In this document: piece after piece, positions 42,924 to 55,088 of the stretch | How the letters are laid out: every line of letters begins with the position of its first letter | Position numbering within the stretch: the first letter of the stretch is position 1 | Assembly (NCBI GenBank): GCA_020631735.1 | Contig: CM036170.1 | Location: forward strand, 64,185,737-64,249,736 | DNA length: 64,000 bases | Source: Saccharum officinarum | Lineage: Eukaryota; Streptophyta; Magnoliopsida; Poales; Poaceae | Direction of reading: 5' to 3' | Made by a program: the position numbers and the translations under genes | Notes under the pieces: model-generated | Database searches by the model: none | What the model saw: only the letters and a program-made list of their open reading frames with translations | What the model was told of the DNA's origin: nothing

Positions 42924-42977
42924 TTTTTAAGAGAATCTGGCAGGTTAAACTGCCGGTCTATGTATTAATAAAGAAGG
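42924..42977 (-). mobile_element. 54-bp LINE 3'-end insertion with 14-bp target duplication
   Basis: The sequence starts with a T run (poly(A) on the minus strand) and carries the L1-like 3' end agagaatctggcaggttaaa, ctgccggtctatgt. It is flanked by perfect copies of tacaatttcaagtt at 42910-42923 and 42978-42991. This is an extremely 5'-truncated LINE copy. Confidence 0.8.
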
Positions 42978-43049
42978 TACAATTTCAAGTTAGATCCATT
43001 TAATCTGCATGGATAGTTCTTGTACATGGTATTGCATATGTTAATGTAT

Positions 43050-43240
43050 TTTTGAGTAAAATGCTTGGGTGGTTCCCAAACTTGTCTCGTGGTGTTATGC
43101 AGGTGCTGAATTCTCAAAATATAATTTTCAAGTCTCTGAACTCATGTCGGGGTGTTATGTAGGTCCCAGACTCTCTAAATATACTTTTTAGGTCCTCGAA
43201 CTTGTCATACAGTGTCATCCATGTTCAAACAGTGTCTGAC
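43050..43240. repeat. Imperfect tandem repeat, ~60-bp unit, three copies
   Basis: Three successive degenerate units combine a ggtnnttcccaaacttgtct-type word with gtggtgttatgcaggt and a ctcaaaatatanttttna-type end. Found at about 43070, 43130 and 43190. Noncoding. Confidence 0.6.
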
Positions 43241-44516
43241 TTGCTTTGCACCTTAACGTGGCATGTGATGATAGATCTCTCATAGCTCAGGTCTTGACTA
43301 GTGAGTCTTATTACACGAGGATATGCACACATATGGCCCCCTAAGATGACATGGTGGATAGGGCCCCATGCCCAGGGTGACGAGTGATTGTCAATGTGGG
43401 ATGATGCTTTAAATGAGTTGGTCTAGCTGAGTTGAATTAACCAGTGAGTCTAGTTGGTGTGTGTACGACGACATGTCATGTGCAAGTGTTAAGTGCATCA
43501 AGGTGGTTGACGACAATGGCTAAGGTCAAGCGAGAGGCTCAGGCTCATAGACCACAATCAATGAAGAATGAACACAAAGGCTTGGATCAAGGGACCAGGC
43601 CAGAGGACGAACCATGGATGGCTAGCACTTGGACACGACGACAAGCAGGAGTACGTGTGCGAGATGAAGGTCCAAGACGGTGTTGACTGAAGTCAAGGTA
43701 GGAACTTGACCAAGTCAAGTTAGAGTGCAAGAGAACTCAGTGGGTGGGCTAGGTCGAGGACTTACAGTCGACGCGTAGAGACGATGAAGGTTGGACTTAG
43801 AGTCGACCCATATAGACAGTGGAGGTTGAGTAGAGGCTACACAACTCTGGAGGCTTTGGTCACTTCGATCTCAAAACAGAGTTAGGAGGTTTGCTAATCT
43901 GGGCCTTAAAATCAGATCTATAGATACATGGTGGATCAATAGACTAGGAGGTTCACTAGTTTATAAGGTTTAATGTAGTTACGACTATGCAAGCATAAAA
44001 CCAACCCGTTGGGTTGAAAATCCGTACTACTCCCTCCATTATCTTTTTTTAAGCGTACGCTGATTTTTCATTTTTTGGCTCTATGGTAGGCGTGGAGCAA
44101 AATCCGATGCGAGAGTTAAAGAGCAGACATTGGCATTACTTGTTCGCAGCAAATCCGAAGCATTTCTTTTTGGATGCGACATCAAAATTCACTGCATGGT
44201 GCAGGTCCGTAGATTGACAGGAGCAAGGTGGATAAGTGTTCAGGGCCCCCAAAATTTAAGGGTCTCTAAATGTACAGTAAGTACTAATAAATAATAGTTA
44301 ATCTTTTAAATAGAAAATTATGTATCATATCCAAAAACGGCTTGCAAGTTGCAATTTCTGGTTCGTTAATTGGATCAACTCACCAACGTAAGGCCATGAC
44401 CATGTCCACCAACCTGCTTGGCAACTTAGCTTCCCTGGCCTGATCTGTTCATTTTTCTTTTTGCCATTTTGCTTTCTCGTGCCACGATACTAGCTGTTAG
44501 GGATGCTAGTGTGTTA
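43241..44516. other. Unassigned stretch
   Basis: The translation of 43444-43686 on + shows no domain. The region has the look of a degraded LTR or other repeat (short recurring words gtcaaggt, gagtcgac), but no ends were found. A truncated Stowaway start (actccctccattatct) lies at about 44031. Confidence 0.35.
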
Positions 44517-44751
44517 CTAAATCCGTTCCAAATTATAGTTTGTTTGACTCTTTTAACCTCAAGTTTGACCACTCGTCTTATTCAAAATTTTGTGCTAAAT
44601 ATCACTTCTTTTGTTGGGGCTTGCTTTATTAGCAAAAGTTCTTCAAAAATGACTTAAATTTGACTATATTTGCACATATTTTTTTAATAAGACGAGCGGT
44701 CAAACTTGGGGTTAAAAAAGTCAAATGAATTATAATTTGGAACGGAGGGAG
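44517..44751. mobile_element. Stowaway-like MITE
   Basis: A 235-bp element whose two halves are long inverted copies (tccgttccaaattatagttt against taatttggaacggagggag; ctcgtcttattcaaaa against ttaataagacgagcgg). TA flanks it at 44515-44516 and 44752-44753. The outermost left bases (ctaaat) have diverged from the usual ctccct. Confidence 0.85.
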
Positions 44752-44753
44752 TA

Positions 44754-45294
44754 CTTAGTACTAGTACTTTTTACTCTTTTAGCATTAATATTTGATCTGT
44801 TCTTAGTAGTATAAGAACCATATATATCCTCAAGCTTTATAATTAATCGAAAGTATGTCTTGATTTTTCTCGAATTTTAGGGCCCCATATTTTGTTCAAC
44901 GGCCTCTAAATCCTAGGTACGGATCCTAGGTACGGCCCTGGTGCTACGCTGGCTCCTTCCCGTTGGTTTATTTCAGGGTGGCAACGAAACAGGGATGCAT
45001 GCATGCATAGTTATGGCGTACAATACTTAATGCTTAGTGTCGTTAATCCTCCACCGCTTTGTGAGATTTATTGGAGGGAGTAACAAACCACAATCACCGG
45101 ACCAGAAACAGGTCTAGGATTCAGAGACACGGATAATCGGGCGGTGCTAGTGTCCGACCTGGTGGCAGGAAGGAACTTGTTGACCAAAAATATTTTCATT
45201 CCCACGCAGCGTAGAAGTGGGCTGCGCTCACCACCATTGCATGCAGCAGCCCAGGCCCATATAGGAATACGGTACCACAACAGAGCATTGCCTT
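44754..45294. other. Stretch without recognised gene
   Basis: No open frame with a domain and no element ends. Two copies of atgcatgcatgcata-type simple repeat occur near 45000. Confidence 0.4.
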
Positions 45295-45302
45295 GTGTGG
45301 AC

Positions 45303-45803
45303 TAGGGATGAAAACGGACGGAATTTTTCCCGTACCGTCCCGTTCCGCTTTCTACATTTTCCCGTCCATTTCCGTATTTGCGAGATCCCGTTTTCGTATT
45401 TGCGAAAGTAGAAAATGGTGTTTTCCGTTCGTTTCCGAGTAATCCCGTTTTAATCTATGCTCAACATGTTCAACAATTACATGTCCTTATGTTATGTTAA
45501 TATAACTACGAATCACCAAATATGCATGTTATGTTCACGTACATAGCATGTAAATGAATATTAAACTTTGTATATATTATTACATGACTTTATATATGTA
45601 TACTTTGAGAATATTAGATTATGTGATCTTAATTTAATTTTCCGGCTCTCCATCCGTATTTGTCCGTTTCCGTATGTCCGCATATTCCGATTCCATTTTC
45701 GAACCCGCATTTTCCGAACCCGCTCCCGTTTCCAAAAAAAAAAATATAGAAACGAAAGTAGAAATAGGGTTTTTCCGTCCGTTTCCGTCCGTTTTCATCC
45801 CTG
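45303..45803. mobile_element. hAT-like MITE with 8-bp target duplication
   Basis: A 501-bp element with ends tagggatgaaaacggacgg and ccgtccgttttcatccctg, inverted copies of each other. Both sides carry GTGTGGAC (45295-45302 and 45804-45811), the 8-bp duplication expected for hAT transposons. The interior repeats the words cccgttttc, tttccgt and gtattt in both orientations. A stretch at 45640-45790 mirrors 45320-45440. Confidence 0.9.
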
Positions 45804-45967
45804 GTGTGGACACAGCATGCATGGTAACAAGTCTACAGACGTGCTGATGTCATATTTTTTTAGAACTAAAATTAGTATAGCTCCTCAACCGTGCATCCAA
45901 ATAAAATTATAATTGATTGCACTATTGTGTTTAATAGAATGAGTTCTCTAAAACAAGATCCCACATG

Positions 45968-46015
45968 GATATACAACAACAACATAGCCTTTTGTCCCAA
46001 GCAAGTTGAGGTAGG
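45968..46015 (-). mobile_element. RTE LINE 3'-end fragment, cut by the Copia insertion
   Basis: On the minus strand the sequence is the RTE 3' end (cctacctcaacttgcttggg, acaaaaggctatg) followed by (TTG)n. It matches the tail of the RTE copy at 30810-30870. It is interrupted at 46016 by the LTR of the outer Copia element, so the rest of this LINE should lie beyond the right edge of the window. Confidence 0.85.
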
Positions 46016-48003
46016 TGAAAGGTCTTGATGGCTAGAGGGGGGTGAATAGCCTTTTAAAATTTTCTACAAAGACAAGCTAAACAAGTTTATCAATATAACA
46101 AGTAGCGAGATGTAAGTTTTGCTTAGCCTACGGGGTGTATGCAAGCCACCTAACCAATTCACAATTCTAGAATATTTGCACTCAACCGCACAAGTCAAAC
46201 CGAGAAGGTAACTATAACTACAACTAGCAAGCTACACAAAGGAGCTACTCTAGCAAAGCTAACTAGCTAGCAAAGATAACTAAAAAGGTAATGCGGAGTT
46301 GAGTTAGGAGAGTTTCATCGTGGGGCGAAGTATTGAGCCAACCGATATGATCAACAATGAATACCAAGATAACCGAACACCGGGATCAATCAATCACAAT
46401 ATGAAAGTGATGACACGAAGATTTATCCCGAGGTTCACGTGCTTGCCGGCACGCTAGTCCTTGTTGTGTCCCTCTTCACCACGTGGTTCGGTGGCTAATC
46501 GGTCACACACCGAGCCTCTCAAAAGGCGCCACAAGAACCTACCAAATGACAAAAGGTTGCAATGACACGAGCAATATACTAATGTTGCCTTTGGCGCTTC
46601 GCCGAGGTAGGCACAAACCCCTCACAATCACCGGAGGTGGCCAAGAACAATCACCAACTCTTGCCAACGCCTCCAAGCTGCTCTAAGCCGTCTAGGTGGC
46701 GGCAACCACCAAGAGAAACAAGAATCCCGCAGCAAATCAACCACCAAGTGCTAACTAGATGCAATCTCGCAATGCAAATGCACTTGGATCACTCAATCTC
46801 ACTTCGAATATGCAAAGAAGCAAGAGAGATGAGTGGGAGGGGTGTTGCTTAGCTCAAAGTGCTCACAAGTATGTCAAATGTTCAAGAGAGGTAGAGCCTT
46901 GAGCCGGCCAATGAGTATTTATAGACGTACCCCTTCGAATATAGCCGTTAGAAACTTAAACAGCCGAAAACGTGCTGACCGGACGCGCTGGTCCAACTGA
47001 CCGGACGCGCCGGTCGCACAACGGCTAAGTCGCGAAGCACTGACCGGACGCGCTGGTCCAACTGACCGGACGCGCCGGTCGCACAACGGCTAACTGCGAA
47101 GCAACGACCGGACGCGCTTGACGCGCAGACCGGACGCGCTGTGAATGACCGGACGCGCTGGTCCCGTAACTGACCGGACGCGCTGGTCAAGCCTGAGCAG
47201 CGCTCAATGAAACAACGACTGGACGCGCTGAAGAAATGACCAGACGCCACAGTGCCAGCATCCGGTTAGAGTCCAGTAAGCTCCCTGAACGACCGGACGC
47301 GTCCGATCGACTGTGACCGGACGCGTTGCGCGTCCGATCATCAAACTGAAACACGCGCAGACGCTGAACGCTGACCGGACGCGTCCGGTCAATTAGAGAC
47401 CGCGTCCGGTCCAGCGTCCGGTCACCTCTGTGACCTCCGTTCGTCTCCGTTTCTTTTCCAACTTCCGGCGTAGTGGAAAATATTCGTTTCAACTCCTCGA
47501 AAATGCCTGAATCCCGCCTCGCAAGCTCGGTGGGAGGGAGAGAGGATCCCAAACCCTCTCTACCGCTCAAACTCCACCGCCTTCGCAAACGTGCTAACAC
47601 CACCAAGTGATCTCGTCATGTGTGAGTGTGTTAGCATTTTCACAATCATTTTTTGAGGCGATATTAGTTCTATCCAAATGCATATGATTATGAAATGCAC
47701 ACCTAGAGGCACTTAGGAGTTCAATAGCCACGTCATGCCCCTCTTTATAGTATGGCTATCTATCCTATAATGTAACCACACCCACTAGGTGTCTTGGTTA
47801 CTAAAACACAACCCTTAAGCATATACCTTTGCCTTTATCATGTAGGGTTGCGTCCAAATCCAAGTGTGGCCATCATGATCACCATGTCCGTCTTTGCCAC
47901 CAACCTTGGAATGTACTAATTCTCATATGCTACATACAACTTAGGCATATGATTAGTACTTAGGCATTGTCACTAATTACCAACACCAAACATAGGACTT
48001 TCA
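46016..48003 (-). repeat. 3' LTR of the outer Copia element, 1988 bp
   Basis: Begins tgaaaggtcttgatggctag and ends aacataggactttca in + orientation, with TG..CA ends in either direction. It carries the CpG-rich palindrome array at 46977-47425. The adjacent minus-strand sequence CCAACAAGGGGAGAT is the polypurine tract. Confidence 0.88.
46977..47425. promoter_or_regulatory. CpG-rich palindrome array in LTR (outer element)
   Basis: At least ten occurrences of accggacgcg, most as the imperfect palindrome gaccggacgcgctggtc or gaccggacgcgccggtc. A block of about 62 bp (gaccggacgcgctggtccaa ... cacaacggctaa) occurs twice in tandem. Comparable arrays stand at 49700-50165 and 58080-58545 in both LTRs of the inner element. 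Location inside the LTR suggests a cis-regulatory module; the role is inferred. Confidence 0.7.
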
Positions 48004-48844
48004 ATCTCCCCTTGTTGGTAATTGGTGACAACCCTTTCACAAAGATGTTATGATAAAATTTTGATTGAACCCATGTCACATTGTCCAAGTATATTACCAT
48101 GTGTAAGAATTATGTACATGTGATCATGAATTCAAATTGATAGCAATGGCTCCCCCTACATGTATGCTATATGTTTGGATTTTGGAAGCATACATGTTAG
48201 ATAGGAAAATATAGGAGCATTGACTATCAATAGGTGCTAAGTGTTCAAGATTATAGACCTTTGAAGCGTGATACCATCGGAGTAGCGATAAACACCATCT
48301 TAGCACCTTGTGTAGTTAGATTCCACTTGGAAAAGCACAAACATAACTAGAAACCTCGTGAGATCAACAATATAAGCAAGGCTCTAGTACCACTATGAAA
48401 ACATGAAGCAAGAAAAATCTAACTACTTCCTATTCATGCTAGTACCACAATACATCATTCAAATTATACTAGCAATGTATCAGAGAAAAAGAAATGCATA
48501 ACTATGCATCATACATATGAAGTGCACATGGAAATGCAACATTCATGTTTAAGAGCTTGCTTCCCCTACTTGTGTGCTCAAAATTTTAGTTGATCCCCTT
48601 CTTTTATCAATTCTCCCCCTTTGTGCTTCTCCCCCTTTGAGTTCTATCTTTGTGAACAACATTTTCTCCCCCTTTGGCACCGATGACCACAAGGGACCAA
48701 TTTTAGATAGATTATCATGTTAAAATATGGGGTGAGGATCAAGTTTGTGATTCAACCTAGATTGCTTGCATAAATAAAATGCTTCGGTTTGATCCAAGGG
48801 CAAGCTTCTTCACACCTCACTAGAAGGGTTATCATGCACCATGT
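48004..48844 (-). promoter_or_regulatory. Multiple polypurine tracts upstream of the outer 3' LTR
   Basis: On the minus strand, GGGGAG-type purine runs occur next to the LTR (about 48007) and again near 48150, 48560, 48607, 48628 and 48665 (tctccccctttg on +). Repeated polypurine tracts before the 3' LTR are described for Sireviruses and prime plus-strand DNA synthesis. No coding frame is present in this interval. Confidence 0.65.
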
Positions 48845-50818
48845 TGTAAGGTCCAAATAGGCTAGAGGGGGGAGTGAATAGCCTAATTAAAACTTCTACA
48901 AGAAATACTTAACCACATGTTAGTACGAAAGGTGGCAAAGCAAATGCACTAGCTCTAACTAATTAAGCAAGCCACCTACACAAGTCTATAACAAAGCTAT
49001 TCACTAAACACAACAACAACTACAAGCTAGAAACAAGAAGTAATACGAGAGAAGAGCTTTGAGTGATTATACCGCCGTGTAGAGATGAGAAGTACCAATC
49101 AATCAATCACACACGAGAAGTCCTCGGGAAGAGAATGACACAAGAATTTATCCCGAGGTTCACTTGCTTCCCGGCAAGCTACTCTCCGTTGTGGCGATAC
49201 ACCCACTCGTCGGTTTACGAGCTAATCGACTATCAAGAGTCGAGCCCCCGGCGGGCGCCGCACAACCGCACACAAGATGGGGATCCTCTAAGCCACGAGC
49301 TCCACTAGAGTATCCAATTTGCGAACTCCCGTGGGGAAGGATCAAGAACCCCTTACAACACTTGGTGAAGGCTCCAACAATCTTCAATTGTGAGCTCAAT
49401 CACCTCCGCTGCTCCAAGCCGTCTACCGTGTCGGGAAACACGGAAGAGTAACAAGAAATCCGCAGCAACTCGAAGATCAAGTGCCTCTAGAATGCAACTC
49501 TCAAGCAATGCACTTGAATCTCACTCAATCTCACTCAAGATGTGCAACTATGTAAAGAGATGAGTGGAGGGATTGTTCTCTAGCTCAAAGTATGTCTCTA
49601 GGTCTCAAAATGTGCAAGAAATCCCCTCAAACCCCGGCCAACGTCTATTTATAATGAAGGGGTACGCAGCTAGCCGTTACGGACGACGCATTTCAAAACG
49701 GGATGACCGGACGCACCGGTCAGGGTGACCGGACGCGTCTGGTCACTACAGGACAAGCGTGAACAGTGCGCGTCAGAAGTTACCATTGCTATGACCGGAC
49801 GCGCTCTAGCGTATGACCGGACGTGCCCTAGCGTATGACCGGACGTGCCTCACCTAGCGTCCGGTCAGAGTCCAGTAAGCTCCCATCACGACCGGACGCG
49901 TCCGATCGCACGTGACCGGACGCTCCGCGCGTCCGATCACCACTTCGCTGCTCTCTGCCCCTCTAGACGCCTGACCGGATGCGCCGGTTCCGTGAAGGAC
50001 CAGACGCGCCGGTCGCTCACTCTACTTTTGCGCATAGGTGAACTGACCGGACGCACTGGTCAGGCAAGACCAACGTCCGGTCATTAACCCTAGGCGCGCT
50101 GACCGGATTGAACTGACCGGACGCGTCCGGTCATACCGTGACCGCGTCCGGTGCAGCGTCCGGTCACCACAGTGACCTCCGTTCGCCTCCGTTTCTTTTC
50201 CGACTTCCGGCGTAGTAGAAAATAGGCAATTCACTTCTTCCAAAAGCGCCGAATCCCGCCTCGCAAGCTCGGCGGGAGGGAGAGAAGAACCCAAACCCTT
50301 CTCTACCGCTCAAACTCCACCGCCTTCACAAACGTGCTAACACCACCATGTGTAAATCACCATGTGCATGTGTGTTAGCATTTCACAATCATTTTCCAAG
50401 GCATTATGTTAGCCCTTTACTATATCCTAATGCATATGCTCAAGACATTGATCTAGTGGCACTTGATTTCTGAGCTAACCGTGATTGCCCCTCTTGATAG
50501 TCGGCTATGTATCCTAAACCCGGTCAATCACTTCTCTACTCATCTTAGACCGGTAAAAGGAAAACCCTATGGTTATACCTTTGTCTTGCGCTCTTAGATC
50601 CTTCTCTTTCACTTGATCATCATGTCCTTCATTTTATGTGCATCTCCACCATGATCATCATTTCATGTCCATGCACCATCTCTTTGTGATCTTGTGGCCA
50701 CCACTCCTTGCCACATACACCTTCATCTCATGTGTTGCTTGTGCCTAACTCAAAACACTTAACACATGGCATTAGCAACTTGGTGTCATTAATTACCAAA
50801 ACCAAACTTGGGCTTTCA
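48845..50818 (-). repeat. 3' LTR of the inner Copia element, 1974 bp
   Basis: Runs from tgtaaggtccaaataggc to caaacttgggctttca. It pairs with the 5' LTR at 57235-59197. The two differ by scattered substitutions, a few percent by eye, many of them C/T or G/A changes in the CpG-rich part. Adjacent minus-strand CCAAAAAGGGGGAGAT is the polypurine tract. Confidence 0.95.
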
Positions 50819-51896
50819 ATCTCCCCCTTTTTGGTAATTGATGACAACCATCACAAAGATATGAAATGAAATCAATTTTTAATTTTGATAGTATTAGCTC
50901 CCCCTACATATGTGCTTCCATGAGTTTGGTTCAATTATGCACATATGTAGGGATTTGAATTTTGGGAGAGTTACTACTATCAAATTGATGCTAAGGTATA
51001 TAGAATGGACCTTTAAAGCGTGATACCAATCAGAGTTGCATTTATATACCATCCTTAGCATCGATGTAGCTAGACACCATTTGTAATACATCACTTGTAA
51101 AGATCACAAACACTAAAGTATCCCGTGAGATCAACATTATAAGCAAAGGTATCTAGATACCGCTTGTAAAGCTACTCTCAACAAATCATCATTCAAGTTC
51201 TATTTCTAGCAAACACCATTCAATCATGAATATGAATTTAAGCTTTGCAATGCAACAATTCATCATGTTAATGCACATACAAATGCAACAAATAATTCAT
51301 GAGCTTGCTCCCCTTACTTGTGTGCTCAATTTTAATTGATCCCTTTCTCCCCCTTTGTAACTTAACTTTTTATCTTTGTGACTTTTCTCTCCCCCTTATT
51401 ATATCTTATTCCCTCTTTGCAATATCTTTATGACTTTTCTCTCCCCCTTTGTCAACAATCACCAAAAAGGTGCCAATTTTAGTGAGAGATAAGTCAATCA
51501 ATATGAGGGAGTCCAAATTATGGTTCAATCTAGATCACTTGCCTAGAACATGTAATTCGGTTTGATCCAAGCACAAGCTTCTTCACATCTCATAAAGTAT
51601 AAGGGTTATCTTGAGCATGTTGAATTATACATCATGAGCTCATTTTCTAGATTCAATACTAGGTTTGCAAGCCCACAAACATGTCATATGCTACCACTAG
51701 ATCAATCAAACATAGAAGCAATAGAGGTACCATATATACATCAAAATCATTTGATTTTCATGAATCAGCCTATTTGTCATGCAAATATGTCTATATGTTC
51801 TAACCATATCCTTAGCAAAGTATGAATAATATGCCAAACAACTTTACCTTGCTATGTTGGAGGAGAGGCATGTCATATAAGAATGTGGGGGTGCAC
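50819..51896 (-). promoter_or_regulatory. Multiple polypurine tracts upstream of the inner 3' LTR
   Basis: Purine-rich tracts (aaagggggaga-type on the minus strand) lie at 50820-50832 and again at about 50900, 51309, 51347, 51392 and 51450. The same spacing pattern is seen in the outer element. No open frame of note on the minus strand, so no env-like gene. Confidence 0.65.
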
Positions 51897-53530
51897 TCAT
51901 TTCAAGTTGGAGAAGTCAAGTATATTCAATTCATTCTTCAACTTGTAAAATCTCTTTTCATCAAGTGGCTTTATAAAGATGTCGGCTAGTTGATCTTCAG
52001 TGCCAATGCTCTCAATGCTAATATCACCCTTTTGTTGATGATCTCTTATGAAGTGATGCCTTATGTCAATGTGCTTGGTTCTTGACTGTTGAACCGGATT
52101 TTGAGTCATCTTGATAGCACTTTCATTGTCACAAAACAATGGCACATTCTTAAATTTTATTCCAAAGTCACTCAAAGTTGCCTTCATCCAAAGCAATTGT
52201 GCACAACAACTACCGACACTAATGTATTTGGCCTCGGCGGTAGATAGTGCAACACTATTTTGTTTCTTTGATGACCATGAAACAAGAGACCTTCCAAGCA
52301 ATTGACAAGTGTCACTTGTGCTCATTCTATCAATCTTGCATCCACCATAGTCGGAGTTCGAATATCCAATCAACTCAAAATTAGACCCCTTTGGAAATCA
52401 TAATCCAACATCATGAGTGCCCTTAAGATATCTCAATATTCTCTTTGTTGCTTTCAAGTGACTTTCTCTAGGTGAAGCTTGATATCTTGCACACTTGCAC
52501 ACACTAAATATCACATCTGGCCTAGAAGCGGTGACATAGAGCAAACTTCCAATCATAGACCGGTATTGCTTTTGATCTACCATGTTGCCACTAGCATTAA
52601 TACCCAATTGATCATTAGTGCCCATTGGAGTACTCATTTGTTTAGCATCTTGCAATCTAAACTTCTTGATCATATCCTTGATGTACTTGCCTTGACTTAC
52701 AAAAGTGACATTCTTCATTTGCTTGATTTGAAGTCCAAGGAAGTAACTAAGCTCTCCAATCATAGATATTTCAAACTCATTAGCCATCATATTTCCAAAC
52801 TCTTCACAAAAGTCTTGGTTGATCCAAAGATAATGTCATCCACATAGATTTGCAACACAAACAAGTCATTTCTAAGCTTCTTGGTGAAGAGAGTGGTGTC
52901 AACCTTTCCCATCTTGAACCCTTTAGAGAGGAGAAAGTCCCTCAACCTCTCATACCATGCTCTAGGTGCTTGCTTCAAACCATACAATGCCTTCTTTAGC
53001 TTGTAAACATGGTCGGGCTTCTTGTCATTTTCAAAACCGGGAGGTTGCTCAACATAAACTTCTTCGTTGATGTAGCCATTGAGAAATGCACTCTTGACAT
53101 CCATTTGATAGATCTTGATGTTGTGTGCACAAGCATATGCTAACAAGATTCTAATAGCCTCCAATCTTGCAACGGGTGCATATGTCTCTCCAAAGTCAAG
53201 ACCCTCAACTTAAGTGTATCCTTGTGCTACTAATCTTGCTTTGTTCCTCACAACCATGCTATCTTGATCTTGCTTGTTTCTAAAGACTCACTTAGTACAA
53301 ATCACATTGTAGTTCTTCGGCCTTCCAACAAGTTCCCAAACTTGATTTCTAGAGAAGTTGTTTAGTTCTTCATGCATGGCATTTACCCAATCAGAATCTT
53401 TCAAAGCATCTTCTAATTTCTTAGGTTCTTCAAGTGACATAAATGAGTAATGCTCACAAAAGGATGCTAGTCTTGATCTAGTTTGAACACCACTTTGAAT
53501 TCCACTAATGATTTGATCCAACGGATGATC
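51897..53530 (-). pseudogene. Inner Copia reverse transcriptase and RNase H
   Basis: Reverse transcriptase blocks: [54 protein letters not shown] and the catalytic [12 protein letters not shown]; then [11 protein letters not shown] and TASRPDVIFSVC. RNase H: GYSNSDYGGCKIDRMSTSDT, SWSSKKQNSVALSTAEAKYI, FCDNESAIKM, TKHIDIRHHF. Stops interrupt the N-terminal part near 53290 and 53212 (TGA for the usual Trp, TAA for Gln), a frameshift lies near 52790, and a further break near 52395. The active-site aspartates are kept, but the chain is broken at least four times. Confidence 0.88.
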
Positions 53531-53563
53531 TCTTGCAATGCTAGTAGGTTGGAGTATTGGGAG

Positions 53564-55045
53564 TTAATTGCTTCCACTTGTTTGACCTTGAACTTGAGCT
53601 TCATCATGAGAACCACTAGAGCTTGCTTGATTTGTATCGATTTGCACACTTTGGTTGATCACATGAATATCATCATCATCAAATTGCCTTGGCCTAACAT
53701 CACCAATGTCTATGTTCTTCATTGTATTTGACAATTGATCTCCTCTCACATCATCAAGGTTTTGAGCTTCATTTTGAGACCCTTGGGTTTCATCAAACTC
53801 AACATCATGAACTTCTTCCAAGGTGCCATTTGTGAGATTCCAAACTCTATATGCTTTGCTTGTGGTAGAATAACCAAGTAAGAACCCTTCATCACATTTC
53901 TTTTTAAACTTGCTCAATCTAGTGCCTTTCTTGAGAATATAGCATTTGCAACCAAACACTCTAAAGTATGCAATATTGGGCTTTCTTCCATTCAATAGCT
54001 CATATGGTGTCTTTCCAAGCTTTCCATGGCAATAGAGACGGTTGCTACAATAGCAAGCCGTGTTGATGGCTTCACTCCAAAATGAATGACTCACATTGTA
54101 TTCACTAAGCATTGATCTAGCCATGTCAATCAAAGTTCTATTCTTTCTTTCAACTACACCATTGGATTGAGGAGTATATGTTGGTGAGAATTGATGTCCA
54201 ATACCAAGATTATCACACAATTCCTCAATTCTTGTGTTCTTGAACTCACTACCATTGTCACTTCTAATCTTCTTGATGGTGATTTCAAACTCATTTTGCA
54301 CTCTCTTGACAAAAGACTTGAATAGATCATAAACATCACTCTTGTCATAGAGAAAGAACACCCAAGTGTATCTAGTGTAGTCATCCACAATCACAAAACC
54401 ATACTTGTTGCCACCAATGCTATTGTATGTTGTTGGCACAAACAAGTCCATGTGCAATAGCTCAAATGCCTTTGATGTGCTCATTTCACTTTTACTAGGA
54501 TGTGAATTTCCAACTTATTTGCCGGCTTGACAAGCACTACAAGGTTTATCCTTCTCAAAGGTAACATCCTTCAAGCCTCTAACTAAGTCATGCCTCAAAA
54601 GTTTGTTCAATTGTTTCATTCCAATATGACCAAGCCTTCTATGCCACAACCAACCCATACTAGATTTACTAAGCAAGCATGATGCCAATTGTGCCTCACT
54701 ATCCTTGAAGTCAACCAAGTATAAGCTACCATGTCTAAATCCTTTGAATATCAAATTTGATCCATCAACACTTATGACTTCAACATCATCACTACCAAAT
54801 ATGCACTTGAAGCCAAGATCACAAAGTTGTGCCACCGATAAAAGATTGAAATCCAAGCTCTCAACTAGCAACACATTAGATATGCTCATGTCATTTGAGA
54901 TAGCAATTTTACCAAGCCCCTTGACCTTGCCTTTTTTGTTGTTGCCGAAAGTGATAGCATCAAAACCACCATTTTGACTTGTATCAATTGATTTGAACAT
55001 ACAAGAATCCCCAGTCATATGTTGAGTGCACCCACTATCAAGCAT
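53564..55045 (-). pseudogene. Inner Copia protease and integrase
   Basis: The protease motif is at the start (MLDSGCTQHMTGD), followed by the gag-pre-integrase zinc region (WLWHRRLGHIGMKQLNKLL ... CSACQAGK). A TAA (54517-54515) replaces the Gln present in the outer copy. The integrase core carries the catalytic residues in LLHMDLF.., IRSDNGSEFKNTR and YTPQSNGVVERKNRTL. Sirevirus-type sequence continues to SSGSHDEAQ. The frame is the same on both sides of the stop. It is preceded by gag in a different frame. Confidence 0.88.
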
Positions 55046-55088
55046 CCAATGCCTTCCTCCGGCTTTGTAATTGACCTACAAGATAAGA

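Noticed and set aside
46977..47425. Possible CRISPR-like array of short repeats
   Set aside because: Repeats are unevenly spaced, palindromic and located in an LTR of a plant retrotransposon; nothing suggests CRISPR.
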